A DNA stretch of 64,000 nucleotides, taken from assembly GCF_022201045.2 (NCBI RefSeq), contig NC_068557.1, positions 6,138,001 through 6,202,000 on the forward strand, given 5' to 3'. Below, one piece after another: positions 32,905 to 45,965 of the stretch. Position numbers and translations under genes: made by a program. Positions within the stretch are counted from its first letter, which is position 1. Each line of letters starts with the position of its first letter. The notes beneath the pieces are model-generated. The model saw nothing but the letters and a program-made list of their open reading frames with translations. It searched no databases and was not told where the DNA came from. Origin of the DNA: Citrus sinensis. Lineage: Eukaryota; Streptophyta; Magnoliopsida; Sapindales; Rutaceae.

Positions 32905-34365
32905 TTAGAAGAGAGAAAGCAGGGACATCCCAAGTTTTTCTTTTGCATCTTTATCGAAGGCATCATCTCCCAGATACATATGGATATAGGCCTTGCAGAG
33001 AAGTTCACTCTCAACATTGCTCACCACCTGGTCCATGACTGTACACATCAACCAAAATCTCTTTAATTTCTGTATTGAGTTCATGCATAACATTTAAAAT
33101 CATAGCTTAATTTTGTCCTGTTATCTCACCTCTGGCTTGAAGGGTATATCCTGGAAGCCGGGAAATCTCAATTACAGAACCAGATGTTAGCTTGATGTCT
33201 TCTGATGCATGTCCCATGACCCTAATAAGCAACTTAATAGTGTCAAAGTGAGGTAAAGTCTCGCTTATAGCTAAGTATAAATATGCATTTGTAGTGGCTC
33301 TGAAAACAACACAAATGTTACTTGTTTGCGAGTTCATCATTCTTCTTTCCACCAGTGAGTTTTTTAATGGATGCTCCAAGGCCCTCATCAAAATTCTTTT
33401 TGACCATGCTCATCGTGAGGTTAGAGAATACAATTACTATCCGCACTGTCATGCCCGCATCACTGTCAATTACCGTCTGATACATTTCCTTTGTAGCTTT
33501 TGCCAGAGCTTTCCCAATCTTTGACCTTAGAAGTTCTTTCAGCTTCTCATTATCTGCATATATCCCTGCAAAATGAATGATAAGGCTAGTTAATTTGCCA
33601 ATGAAGATGTATTCAAACTCTGGCATGTCTTAGGTGGATTTAGTCTTCAAGTTATGAGCACCTGGTACTCATGATTGTGGTTTTAAATAAGATAGCTAAA
33701 TGCATAATCTTGTTCCTTTATGCTTTCATGTTTGCTGCTGATATTATATCATTTCAAGTGATCTGTTTCTTTCATTGTTCTTGTTACACCATCAATCTCT
33801 TAGTTTTCACGTAGCACTGATCATATTATTATGAACATAATTGCATGCAAGCTGATATTATCATGCATTTAATGTATGCACGACCATAAAATCAAACAGT
33901 GCAGAGGGCTGAATATTGAACCAAAATAACTGAAATCTTGACATATGGAACATTACCAAAGCCGTAAATCTTGATGCCCAAGCCAAGCATCGATTTCTTC
34001 CTCAAACCGACACAATTCAGTTGCTTCCCATCATTCAGCTTAACAGGAAAGGACACCCCAGTTTTGGGTTCAACCTCGACTGCTATATCCTCCTTTGCCT
34101 CCTCCTTTCGCACCTCATTCCCGGTCTTTTCCTTATCTTCTTGAACGCTCTCATCGCTTAGCTCTTCAGCTTCAGCAACCTTGGTTCTGTTCTCGCAGTT
34201 CATCTTTTCTTTTGCCAACTCTGCAATAGCATTTTGGTCTTCAGCAACTTTAGTTCCATTCTCACAGCCCACATTCTCTTTGGCCACCTCCCCAATAGCA
34301 GTAGCCTTTTGAAGCACAAGTGCCTCAGCCTTGGCAGTCACATTCTCAACAGCAGTGGTTGCCAT
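32905..34365 (-). CDS. chalcone-isomerase-fold fatty-acid-binding protein (FAP type)
   Basis: FAP proteins share the chalcone isomerase fold but bind fatty acids, mostly in plastids, and lack flavonoid catalysis. Four exons on the minus strand keep frame: 34365-33957, 33565-33322, 33221-33130 and 33038-32905, giving 292 residues. The CHI-like domain starts near residue 103: EPKTGVSFPVKL, VGLRKKSMLGLGIKIYGFG, IYADNEKLKELL, DAGMTVRIVIVF, VKKNFDEGLG, SGSVIEISRLPGY, and ends AYIHMYLGDDAFDKDA...LLSLF. The ~100-residue N-terminus is rich in Ala, Glu and Lys and is internally repeated: AIGEVAKENVGCENGTKVAE is followed by AIAELAKEKMNCENRTKVAE. A clear transit peptide is not visible. FAP3-like is my best guess among the paralogues. 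RRP8 lies divergently upstream. Confidence 0.85.
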
Positions 34366-35201
34366 TCTTCTTCAACTAACAGAGAGTTCAAACAAAGAGA
34401 ATGAAGATGTTGAGTGCTTGTGCTGGTTGATTGGCAAATGTAAGGACATTGCATGTCTTTATATAGGTCAAAAATGGTAATGAAAGATGAAAGGAGCATT
34501 AAATTGGCATGTTATTGGGTGTGTAATTGGCCGACCTTGGTATCAGTATTAGATAAGAGAATTTAATGGTGATATAATCTGTAATATTTGACTTACTAAA
34601 TGTTCACATACGTGAATTGATTTTTGATGCCCTGCCTTGTCAATCTTCTACCGTGCACGCAAATCACACATATCAAGAGCTCATCCTTTTGATTGCTCTA
34701 TAGTGTTCAATGCAATCCTTGAATTGCTCAATCTTTCACCATGGAGTAAACAGAAAGTTGGAGTGTTAGTAGATGTGATAAGCCTCCTAAAGTGCAAGGC
34801 AAGACAACTTGGTAAATTTGGGTTTTGATACCATGTTGACACTTGACACGACAGTTTAAATTTACGAAACAATTTTTAGAACATCAATTGTGTAACATCC
34901 TCATTTAATAAAAGTATAAAACTTTATCATATATAGCCAATGACAAAGAAAACGTTAAAAAAAATCTTAATCTTCTCTTTTTCCCCCTGTATTTTCCTAT
35001 TTGTTTTATTTGTGGGCAACTCCTTTGGGCTTAAATGAAGTCCAAACTCATGGGCCAACGATCCATAACTTGTGGGCCGTCTGTTGGTCCTGATGTGGGC
35101 CTACTGGAGTTTCCAAATCTTTTTTTTTAAGTAAAAAATATAGGTAAGGTGGGGTTTTGGGTTATCGTAAGCGAAGCAGAAGTGAAGAAGAAAGCAAAGC
35201 T
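34366..35201. promoter_or_regulatory. divergent promoter region between the FAP gene and RRP8
   Basis: An 836-bp spacer separates two start codons facing away from each other. On the minus side a TATA box (CTATATAAAG, 34466-34457) lies about 95 bp before the FAP start. On the RRP8 side the sequence before 35202 contains several TGGGC(C/T) motifs (about 35050-35100), of the site-II/TCP type common before plant ribosome-biogenesis genes. Confidence 0.5.
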
Positions 35202-38200
35202 ATGAAAGAGGGAGAAAGCAGAAAACGCAAAAGAAGAAGAAGACACAATAGCAACAGTAAACCTCAGGATCAAGAATCTTATCAATCTAAGAGCACAGCT
35301 AAAACAACAGCAAAGAAGCATAAACAGGACACAGTTAAAAACAATGAACATCATCAAACTTCTGCTGCTGCTTCTGCAAAGCGACCAAAGCCCTCCAGCT
35401 TCCTCGACAAGGTCTCTCTCTCTCACTCTCAGTCCATCTAATATGAATTTTTTTTCATACTTTTGGCTAATTGTTCTGTTAATGGGCAGATGCGAGCCAG
35501 GTTATCTGGGGGTCACTTCAGGATGCTCAATGAAAAGCTATACACTTGCACGTAATTTTTTTTTATTAATTTTTTGTTATTACTCTCTCTATCATAATAC
35601 ATTTTATTATTGGGTTTTGTTCATTGGAGGTTTTTGTTATCTGGGTGTGAACTGTTATAACTTTATTAGCTCTTAATAAAGTTTAATTTTTATTCTTATC
35701 TAATTTTTCTCAATGTTATAAAAACATTGTCTAATGATTGAGATACATATTTAAGTGTATTGTATGTTCTTTTAGCTGCGATTATTCCCATGCTCGCTGG
35801 TCAAGATGATATGATTTCTTTGTCTTACTGGTCATGATTTATTTATTTTTGGCGTAGGTGAGTGTGGAATTTGACATAGTACTCATTTTGAAGCAAATCT
35901 GATTCTTTTTGCTTCTATTTGTCAGTGGAAAAGAAGCATTGGATTATTTCAATGAAAACCCGGCTTTGTTTGATATGGTAACTTTTTCATATTCCTGTTC
36001 CTTTTTTTTGGGTTTTTTTTTTTTTTTGTGTGTATGGGTGTGTGTCTCTGTCTGCAAGAATATACACCCAATGTCATCTTTTCTATGTGTAAAACGTAAC
36101 TTGGAAAATGGTATGGCAAGAACCTTTAGGTTAGATGGTAGTTCTTATGTTAACAGACAATACTTAGAAATAGCATATGCATTGTTCATCGTAGGCCAGA
36201 CAACCTTGATCCTGATATCTAGAAGTTATACGTAGTACTTATTTATCTTCTTGGTTAGCAGCATCTCGCATCTTGAACCTTAACATCAAAGCTTATTAGA
36301 CAATCCATGGAGTATACATAGTACTCATTTACATTCCATAAAATATGATTTCAGTGTCATATAGATACAATGGTATGAAAAGCACATCATATATTTACAA
36401 TGAAACTAAGTATCTGGTGCATCCCAATGATCAAAAACTGTATGAAAGGATGGGATTGTTTACCATGGTATTGTATCTTGATTCTTGATTCCAAAGTCTA
36501 TCAAGGTTTTAAGTTCCCAGTGCTAGATAATTGAGACATGTTGAAGTCTTTGGATTTGGGCCTGTAGTATTGGCTGCTGTGCGTGCTTTGGGGATATTTG
36601 AGTCTACACCTGGAATATTGCCTACTTAGGACATTTATTTAATCTAATGTTTCATCCAATTTCTTAAAATTCCTGCTATGTCTACAGCATGACTTCTACT
36701 GCATTCTGTTTTTTCACATCAATATACTCACAGCTTAATTATGAATTCTGTCATACGTAATTGCCTCAATTCTTCTGTCTTTTTGGTTCATTTTTTTCTT
36801 TTTTGGTCTACCAAAGAAATGGCTTCAAGCAGTGTTTTATGGTATTATTATATGTTATCTGTTGTATTTGGAGCAATGTCCGAACTTAATTTACACGTAC
36901 CTGCCAGTATCATTCAGGATATCAGGAGCAAATGTCGCATTGGCCTGAGCTGCCTGTTAATATCATTGTCAAATGGCTGAAGGATCACAGCCCTTCTTTG
37001 GTAATTGCTGATTTTGGCTGCGGTAATGTTCTTCTAGACTCCATAAAATGTTGCTAATTGCAATTGTTAATTACCACTATTTTCTGATTAGACTTCTAAT
37101 ACTGTTTATGCTCGTGTAGTTGATCTGTCTATGTAATCCTGTTATATTGTTTTACAGGGGACGCACGCCTAGCAAAAAGTGTGAAGAATAAAGTTTTTTC
37201 TTTCGATCTTGTCTCAAATGATCCTTCAGTAATTGCTTGTGATATGTCCAATGTATGTCTTTCTATTTTTACGCTTTTTAAAGCTTTAATGATATGACTA
37301 AATTATTTGCAAGACTGTAAACCAGCAATTTCAGTACATAAAATCTTCACTCCTTAGGGCTAAAGTAGTTGAGGATAGCGCCTTCTTTTATTGTTGGCAG
37401 AACATCTGTTGCTAATGGATATAGTGTCGAATTTTCTTTTTGTTTTATATAGTAACCAAAATGCGGATAGTCTTGTTTTGCCCTGCATGTCTAGCAACTG
37501 GCCTTTGGGCTAAGGCTATATTTACAAGGGACAGATGCTATGGATTATGACACCTATACATGCACAAATCATAAACTAGATTCATCTATAGATTTCATTG
37601 CAAATTTATGAACTAAGAGAATTTATATAGAATTCTACTGTGGATATGAACCACTTCTCCTACATATTTTCTGAAAAGTAATGTTTTTGCCAAATCGTCT
37701 ATGTTCTATTATTATTATAATATACCTCATGATTCGGTTTTGAGGAGATATGTGGAAAAACAGATATGCATCTGCACATGCTAAATTGCATTACGAAATC
37801 CGTGGCTTTTCATTGTGTTATTTGGAATGTTGTTGTTGACTCTTGATGGTCAAAAAATATGCTTTGGAACTTTTTTTCTCCTTGGGAAGTATTTAGATTA
37901 GAGCTTGGTAATAAAATAGCCTCACTGGTAGTTCATTGTTTGTGCTCATTGGCAGACACCCCTTAACTCTTCGTCTGTAGATGTTGCTGTCTTCTGCCTT
38001 TCATTGATGGGGATTAACTTCCCCAATTACCTTCAGGAAGCACAACGGGTTCTTAAGCCAAGGTTTGCTGCTCAGCGTATTTTTTGAAATTTTTACACCA
38101 CCCAGCTGGGATCAGTTTTTTTTTTTTTTGTAATTCCGCTGTTTATGTTCCGTCATAGTGGCTGGCTTTTGATAGCAGAGGTGAAGAGCAGATTTGATCC

Positions 38201-38555
38201 AAATACTGGAGGAGCGGACCCAAACAAGTTCTCAAAGGCAGTTTGTGATCTAGGATTTGCGCCTGTGTCCAAGGTTAATTTGGCTTCCTCTCATTTGCCA
38301 GAGTCATTGATTATTTACTCATGCTAACTGATAGATATTACATGCAGGACTTTTCGAATAAGATGTTTATTATGTTTTACTTCAAGAAAAAGGTTAGTAG
38401 CGCATCGTCAGATATCCATTTTATCTGGATGCAGAAGCACCAAATAATCTGATACTCGCCAATTTGCAACTTTGCCTTTGCAGGAGAAGCAGAACTCAAA
38501 GAGCAAGGAAATTGAATGGCCTGAGTTGAAACCTTGTTTGTACAAACGTCGCTGA
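35202..38555 (+). CDS. RRP8: ribosomal RNA-processing protein 8 (rRNA adenine methyltransferase)
   Basis: RRP8 is the nucleolar SAM-dependent enzyme that makes the m1A mark in large-subunit rRNA. Nine exons keep frame: 35202-35411, 35490-35551, 35926-35977, 36908-37022, 37158-37252, 37956-38062, 38159-38273, 38348-38392 and 38484-38555, giving 290 residues. Residues 1-70 are basic and low-complexity ([21 protein letters not shown]), fitting nucleolar localisation. The family blocks follow: [51 protein letters not shown] motif [14 protein letters not shown] (about 140-152), [47 protein letters not shown], and a final [20 protein letters not shown]. The start is the first ATG in frame. The gene is convergent with BLOS1. 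Confidence 0.93.
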
Positions 38556-39102
38556 AACTGAAGTCAAAATGTCCCCATCTTTTTTTCTTCTCATGACAAA
38601 GTGAGTCTCGGGCATGGTTCTCTGTATATGTAGTTTTAGGCAATGTTTTGAGTAAGTCATCAAATTTTGTTTCTCCAAAGGAAAATTAGAAAATATCAAA
38701 TTTTGTTTCTTTATTTGTACTCTCTTTTGTTCTATAAACAAGCTTCTAGTATACACTGGACATTAAATTTGTAACAAAATTTTATCTATTAGTATGGAAA
38801 TTTTGAGATTAGTATTAATATCCGGGCAATTTGCTGTGAATGTCTGAATGAGTTTGCTAGATGCAAACATCAACATGCTAGCGTTCTTGTTGGCTCATTT
38901 CTCTGCCAGCATGTTCTGTGGAAGCTAAGATGTTACAGTTGAATTACAAAGCACGTTAGCACCCGGGAAAGGAAAAAAAAAAGGTTTGTTGAACAACTAT
39001 TGGTGAAACTTTCAAGAAAGTAAATTTTCAAGAAACCAACATGAGAATTAGAAAATGTAAATACAAGTAGCTGCAAGAAGACACATGATGTATTGCAAAA
39101 GC

Positions 39103-39743
39103 TTAATCTTGGTAGATGTTGCGAATTGCAGCGTTAATGCTTTTACAATCCAGGTCCATTGTCTTCATCCAGTTCTCAAAGTCTCCAATTTCCTATTACC
39201 AAAACAAAACCATAATTGCTATGTGTGTGTATTATATGCTATGGTTTAATATTTGAACAGTAAGCTCTCAGAAACGAGTGTTACTCTCTTTGTGAAAATA
39301 AAGGGTCTCTATCATCATTTCGTCAAACTGGGTATAGAAAAAATTAGGGAAGAAGAAAGAAGAGGAACCTTGACGGCAGTGTTGATAGCATGAGAGGTGG
39401 CAAGCCACTGATCGGTTTGCTTCATGAATTTGGCAATCGTGGCCGCTAGCGTTCGAATTTCGAGCTCGATTCTTTTCTCGATAACGTAAGACTCCTGCAC
39501 CCCTCCGTTCAATGCATCCGTCAATAAATCCGACACCCTCTCGGCGTGCCGAACGGAATCTCTCTTGGCTCTCTCTGTCTGCTCGCAGAGTTTGAGAGAC
39601 GAATGCTGGTGATTCTGGATCAGTTGCAGAAGCGAAGCTTCTAGACCTCCTGCTGCTGCTGTTGTATCGGCCTGGGCTTTCTCCGTCTCCGCCGTGGCTT
39701 GCACGCGCGTACTCGCCGGGGGAAACTGCGGTGGGGACGACAT
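39103..39743 (-). CDS. BLOS1: BLOC-1 subunit 1 homologue
   Basis: BLOS1 (GCN5L1 in animals) is a small coiled-coil subunit of the BLOC-1 complex in endosome-to-vacuole trafficking; in Arabidopsis it affects turnover of the auxin carrier PIN1. Two exons on the minus strand, 39743-39369 and 39192-39103, give 154 residues. Family blocks are LEASLLQLIQNHQHSSLKL, ERVSDLLTDALNGGVQESYV, EKRIELEIRTLAATIAKFMK, TDQWLATSHAINTAVK, and exon 2 EIGDFENWMKTMDLDCKSIN then AAIRNIYQD. The first ~35 residues (Ser/Pro/Ala/Thr-rich) extend beyond the conserved core. The frame is open further upstream, with another ATG at 39872, but that sequence is unlike the family. Confidence is high from length and block order. 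Confidence 0.92.
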
Positions 39744-39912
39744 GGTTTTTCTTTCTGGAATTTTGAGAATGCCTTTGCTTTTGCCAGTTTTCCTTCCTTT
39801 CTCCTCCTGGGATTTGGGTTTTAGTCCTCTGTAATTTTCAGTTAGACCCCCTAATCTTTGGATTAAATACAATTCTTCTGTAAAATAATAATAATAATAA
39901 TAAGGCAGTTAT

Positions 39913-40127
39913 TTTGTCGGAGATACTCCAACGCAGAGTAGTCTTTAGAACCGTTGAATGTATATAGTTGAATCTGAAATAATTGTAACAAATACATTTA
40001 ATGGTTCTGAAAATTGTTATGTCAGAAATGCTCCAACGCAATCTCCAGAATGGTTGGATGCATATAGCTGAATATGAAACAATTGTAATAAAGTATATCT
40101 AATGGCTCTAGAAACTGTTCTGCCATG
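39913..40127 (+). repeat. diverged ~107-bp tandem repeat upstream of BLOS1
   Basis: A unit containing ATACTCCAACGCA, GTTGAATGTATATAGTTGAA and TAATTGTAACAAATA starts at about 39918. It recurs from about 40025 as ATGCTCCAACGCA, GTTGGATGCATATAGCTGAA and CAATTGTAATAAAGTA. A third start (GAAATGCTCCG) appears at about 40127. The units are clearly diverged. They lie 170-380 bp before the BLOS1 start, within its likely promoter, next to a (TAA)n run at 39886-39903 and before a (GAT)n run at 40156-40175. Confidence 0.75.
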
Positions 40128-43100
40128 GAAATGCTCCGTAAACCCAATAACTAATAATGATGATGATGATGATGATAATTTTCGGTCAAGTCCTTACAGT
40201 GGCTTCACTATTACATGTAAAATTGTAAATGTCCCTATAAATTTTTTTTTTTCCAAAAAGAAAAAGAAAAATCGGTGGATACTTTTCCTTACACGTAAAT
40301 TGATGATATTGATTAAAGTATTTTGTTTAACGATGACAAACATAATTAGCACATATTATAAGTTCATGATTCAAAATTTAAAAATCTTTTAAAAGATTCT
40401 TCTGAATTGATGACATCCGAGGGGAAAAGATCTCACCAATGAAAAAGAGGAGCACTCAAATTTTGTGGGTAAAATAGATGTTAACTATTCGACTAACAAT
40501 CGCGAAGCAATTTCGGGGGAAAATTAAATTATAATAAAACAGTAGATGAACTCCAACCAGATTTGTCGTGCATTTAAGTATTGAAAAAGCTATTTCAAAA
40601 GGAAGAACAAGAGCTAACAATTCGGCATTAATACTAATTTCGAATCGAAGAGGCGTTGCAAATGGGGCACCAATTACCTTACCCCTGCGATAAGGTTCCC
40701 CGTTCTTTTGTCCTCATTCGGAACAACTTTTTAGATTCCAACTTTCATAATCCAAAGGTTACAATTTTAATCGCCGAACATGCAGTAGGAAATGTGCTGC
40801 CGTCTGAATCGATTCGTTCGATAAATACTGTAGAAAATACTACAAGGTATCATTCCTATTTCATTTTACTTTGAATAATCTTGCATCTCATGACTGAAAG
40901 TTGCCTGAAAGTTAAAAAGCACCTTCAAAGACGAAGATGAATTCATCAAGAGAGTCAAAAAATTAAAAAGTGAGAAATTAATTATCCATTGTTATTTGTT
41001 AACCACCCAAAAAGTCAAAGATTAATTGGAATTAGCAAAAGTGACTCCCAAAAAAGTCTGATGTGATTGCTAGAATTGAAAGTACAGATAAAAATCGAAT
41101 GTGCCCAAACCAGTTAAAACCTAGCCAATGCCAAATGAGACTAACAAGTAACGACTAACAAAACAAAATTTTGGAGACAATTAGTTTAAGCCTATGGGTA
41201 TCCATTATTATGAGTGTTCGAGAGTGTATCGGCTGAAAAACTGATACAGGGTAAGCCCTTTTTTTTTTTCACTTTTTCCCGGAGATTTGAAAGCTTTGGG
41301 TAGAGTTAGTAAATCGATTTGTCGGGTTGTATTCATATCGTGTTAGATTTGTATCTTATTAAATTTAGGTCAATTTAAATATAACTCATTTAATAATCAT
41401 ATTAAAAAATTGAAATCCTAACCTGACACGAAAAATAAATAAGTTACCTAATAATATGTTTAATATTTATATATTTAATAAATTTTACATATATACATAC
41501 ATACAGAAATAAAGTTATATAAAATTTTATAAATAAAATATTATGTATATGTTCATTCTTTCAAAAATAAAATAAAATAAAAAGAGATTTTTTTATGACA
41601 ATAACTTATAGATTAATTTAGAATAGAAAATATAATGGTCATTGATCGGGTAAATGGTTAAGAACTTTAATCTTAACCCGACACGGAAAAAAAAATCGTG
41701 TTGACCCATACGCAACTCAATTAATTATAATCGTGTTAATTTTAACGACTCATACATATTTATTTGTGTCGGATAATTGAATCGTGCCAAATTTTTTCAC
41801 CTCTACCATTAGGTGATGGATCGGGGCTTTTAAAAAATATTTTGTTAAAATTTGGCTGTCTTCCCGTCCATCTCACCTCACTTCCATTAACGTGCTAAAC
41901 AATCTGAACTATAGCTATTAATTTGGCTGTTTTGTTTTTCTTCTTCATACATCAGCAAGCCAACTTGCCAAACTAATTTATATACATTAGTAATCATTAT
42001 ATTAATTATCAATCCAAGCGCTCGTGACACAAAGTAGGCATACTTGGTTGAGTCTCAACATCAGTGGGTAGCTTTATTTTTTAAATTTATTTTTTAAAAA
42101 ATATTACAGACAATAGTTTTTCAGGCTATATAACATTTGTTCTCATACTGCACTTAAAATGTTTTTCACGAGTATTATCACGAACCACAAACTTGGTCGG
42201 GAATATTTGTAATAGACCACAAATAATAGACCACAAGGTGAACTATTGATTAGCAATTAATAAACAAAAAATAATAATAGAGAAGTTAAATTTTACCCAT
42301 ATATTTCTACTAAAAGATATATGATATGAGATCTTTAAGAGTCAGTAAAACTCATATCAGGAGAGGATCCTATTATGACAAATTAAGGGGAATGTTATCC
42401 CCCAGAGGCCAAGATAATATAGACATGACCTGCAAAAGGATTTAAAGTTTTTAATTAATTGATTAAAAAAATATGAATAATTAATCATCAGCTTTTAATA
42501 TTTGGGTTAAATTTTTGTTTGTCTTAAATATAATTAAAAACATTAAATTGAAATCCTTTAGTTTATTACTTTATTTTAAAAGTTAAAATAATAAAGATTT
42601 CAGTTTAAATGTCAAACTTGATATTTAGGAATTAAAATTTTACGACCAAAACAATTGAAAAAATACACATCAAGAATCACGTGAGAGGATCAAATAGAAG
42701 AAGAAGAAGAAATTGGATATCTTCTTGATCTCTCTCAAGAATCATAATTAAGACGTGAATTGGACTTGTTCAAATTCAATTCAACCCATATTAAACCTAC
42801 GCAATAAAAAAAAAATACTTAACCCACCAAAAAGTCAAAATTCAAATGGAGTTGAACTTTATTACATATAAGGCAATAACATAGTAAACGTATGATTTGT
42901 TATGGGTGACAACTCAATTGCTTCATATACTATTTTTTTTAAAAAATTTTTTTTTATTTTAAGCCAAAAATTAATCGTTCATATATGTTATATAAAATGT
43001 AACATAGAATGGCCCAATCAAATGACCAAAAAAAAACCAAAAAATTGCTCATTTTCGAGAAGGATTGCTTTGATTTCTGGTAAATAGATCAATAATAGTA

Positions 43101-44889
43101 GTGAAAATTGGAGCCAAAAGATTTCGTTGACAAAATGTCAACAAAACTGGAAGCCAATATATACATACACACATATATTATCCTTTTGGTAAATGATCCT
43201 TTGAGTTAAGCATCTGGAATTAGAGAGATGTTTAGTATCATCTAACAATTATTAATTTATCGATTATTATATTTATAAAAAAAAAATGCCGTCGGCCGAG
43301 ACATATTAGATCAATTCTTTTTTTTTTAATTATTGGCCTAAAAAATATTTAGTCCCAAAATATGAGCCGTGTGTGGTTTCAAATATTTGTAATGAATATA
43401 TTTCTCTCCTATGTATGGCCAATGATTCAGAAGTCATGACTCGTGCTCTACCAAAGCCGGAGAATAAATGAGGAATAGGAAATTTTTGAGGTCGAAAAGG
43501 ACACCAACGGCAAAATCACACTGTTGGGCCGACATTGACACCGAAAGGCGAAAGCTAGGGGGTCGTACTTGATATTTGATTCGGTGGTTTATCAATTTTG
43601 GAGCCCCGCTAGCCGCTCAGGTTTCTCTTGCTCTTCACCACCTCATCTTTTTTCTTTTCTTTTTTTTTCAAAATTTACTGAATTTTAAGACTCTCTCTCT
43701 CTTCACCACATCATATTTTATTATTATTATTTTTTTCGGGAAAAGCAAGAATCAATTAAATATTACGGGGGCATGTCCGAACGTCAATGAATTGGTGATG
43801 GTCAAACCTTGTCGGTGCGTCTAAAGTCAAAAGTCAACCTTTCCATATACGCCTCACCGTCACGGGCTTTAAAAGTCAACGGTAAACCGGTTGACTGATT
43901 AACGAAGGTTTAGTTTTACCTGTTTTTTATTTTTATTTTTGTAAAACTAGTAAGCTTTGCTTAATTATTAAAATTCAAACCCACAGAAGGAGGTTATTTT
44001 ACAGTGAAAATTATTTAAAAAAAAAGAAAGAAAGAATATAAACATTTTATCTCATACCCCTCCAACAAAATCCAAATAGAAAGAACAATGCAATTTGGGA
44101 TTGCAGGACTGCTGCCTGGTGGGGTTTAAAAATATATTTCTACTTTTATTAAGAAATAATTAACTACGCAAATATAGTAACCAAATATTTGTGGGTGTTA
44201 ATTGTGTTATGAATTTTAAAAGTAAAATATATGCATTTATTAAATTTTGTAATTAAAGTGTATGACATAGAATAGCATAGTATAGCTACCATAAATAAAA
44301 TAGATAAAACATTAAATAGTTATGCACTTTTTTCAACACCTAAATTTACACAAATTAAAAAAAAAAAAAAGATATCACTTAATTAAAGTTCAATGAATTC
44401 CATATCCCAAATAAAATAGGATAATGATAGTGATGATTTATTAGGGTTTCGATTGACAAAATAAGATTTATGGTAAAAAAAAAGGATACAATTATAATTT
44501 TTTTTTTTTTTTTTGGTCATAACATTTTAAAACAGTTTGCTTTTAACATATGGAACCGCAATTGTAAACATGGCTTGAATTATAAGTAAAAGAAGAAACT
44601 AAGGGATAAATGTGTCGACCCAGGAAAGGATTTTTTATGCGACCATTTTTTTTTTAAATTAAAGGGGCATGTGTATCTATTAAATGGAGCAAACCTTTGG
44701 GGATTTCGTATCTTTTTTTTTTTTATTGGTTTTAATACTTGTATCTTTTAATATTATTTTTGAAGGTAAGGAGTTGGATGAAGTGCAAAACAATTATTTA
44801 GCCTCTGTCTCCTTAATAATTCGAAAGCAAAAACAACTAAAATATTTCTATATTATATAAGAATCAAAATGTTGGATGAAGTGCAAAAC
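40128..44889. other. intergenic, 4.8 kb without a supported gene
   Basis: AT-rich. The part at 41300-41800 has CGTGTTAGATTTG, ACCCGACACGG and CGTGTTGACCC motifs in both orientations, typical of small non-autonomous plant DNA transposons, but I cannot set its borders. No coding exon is recognised. Confidence 0.45.
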
Positions 44890-45965
44890 AATTATTTTTT
44901 AGATGTTTAAAAGTGATTTTGAAAAGTTAAAAGTTAATTTTAGTATTTGGTAAATTTTATAAAATCATTTTGATAAAATTAATCTATCCTCCAACGAATT
45001 TTAAAAAGCAAGACTATTCTGAAAATTAGTTTTATACTTAATGCAATTCCATAGATATCTTTATATATATTTAAAAAATCAAAATTATCCTCATTCAATT
45101 ATAAAATAAAATCATTAAATTTAAAAAGTTATTTTTATTACCAATTATATTGAGATAACAAAATAAAAATATGTATTTTAATTATCAATTATTATATATA
45201 CACAATAAAACATATTATTATACATGTTTATAAATATGTATATAAATTTTATTAAACGTTATATCTATCTCAGTCATTTGCATTCTTACAATAGTTTAAC
45301 AAAAAGGTTTACCAAATGATATGACTATTTCTAAAACTCTAGTACTTTTTGAAAATAAATTTTACTAAGAGTTAGTTTGATAATGTTGTATCTTTTAAAA
45401 GAATTGGTGTTAGTTGTGCTGTTAAATAATTAGTTGTAGGGAGAATCAATTAAACGTTTAGTAAATTTTATTTTAAAAAGTATTGTGAATTTTAAAAGCA
45501 ATGTATGTATTTGGTAAATCTTATTATTAAATTGTTGTATGAAAATAAATGATTGAATTGGACATAATGTTGAATAAATTTGATTTAAATTTATAGATAT
45601 GTATATAAAAAATTTATTTTATAGTGTATATATAAAATTATTAACTAAATAAATATTTTTTATTATTAAGTTTATTTTTATTTTTTATTTCAATATAATT
45701 GATAATAATAATAAACTCTTTAAAGTTAATGATTTTATCTCCTAATTCATAAGAATAATTTTAGATTTTTTTTAATATACAAGAGGATATATATGAAATT
45801 GTATTTAGTATAAAAGTAATTATCAAAATCATATTTTGAAAAGTTACTCATTCCATAATTTTCGGAATCTACTGTAAGATAGTGTGATTTTATCAAAAAT
45901 GATTCATAACAAAATTTATCAAACACCAAAATCAGCTTTTTACTTTTTTAAAATTATAAGGGATT
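44890..45965. repeat. imperfect long inverted repeat, probable degraded MITE-like element
   Basis: Sequence at about 44905-45010 (AAGTGATTTTGAAAAGTTAA, TTTTAGTATTTGGTAAATTT, ATCATTTTGATAAAATTA) reappears reversed at about 45965-45840 (AAAAGCTGATTTTGGTGTTT, GATAAATTTTGTTATGAATC, ATTTTTGATAAAATCACAC). The interior is AT-rich and carries related TTTGGTAAAT motifs. The structure suggests an old element with subterminal repeats; ends and target duplication are not defined. Confidence 0.45.

Noticed and set aside
35157-35201. RRP8 start at the upstream open stretch
   Set aside because: The frame is open there but the first codon is TTG, not ATG; the first in-frame ATG is at 35202.
40656-40874. 72-residue plus-strand frame near the BLOS1 promoter
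   Set aside because: Better base composition than the surroundings, but no family resemblance and no flanking exons or promoter.
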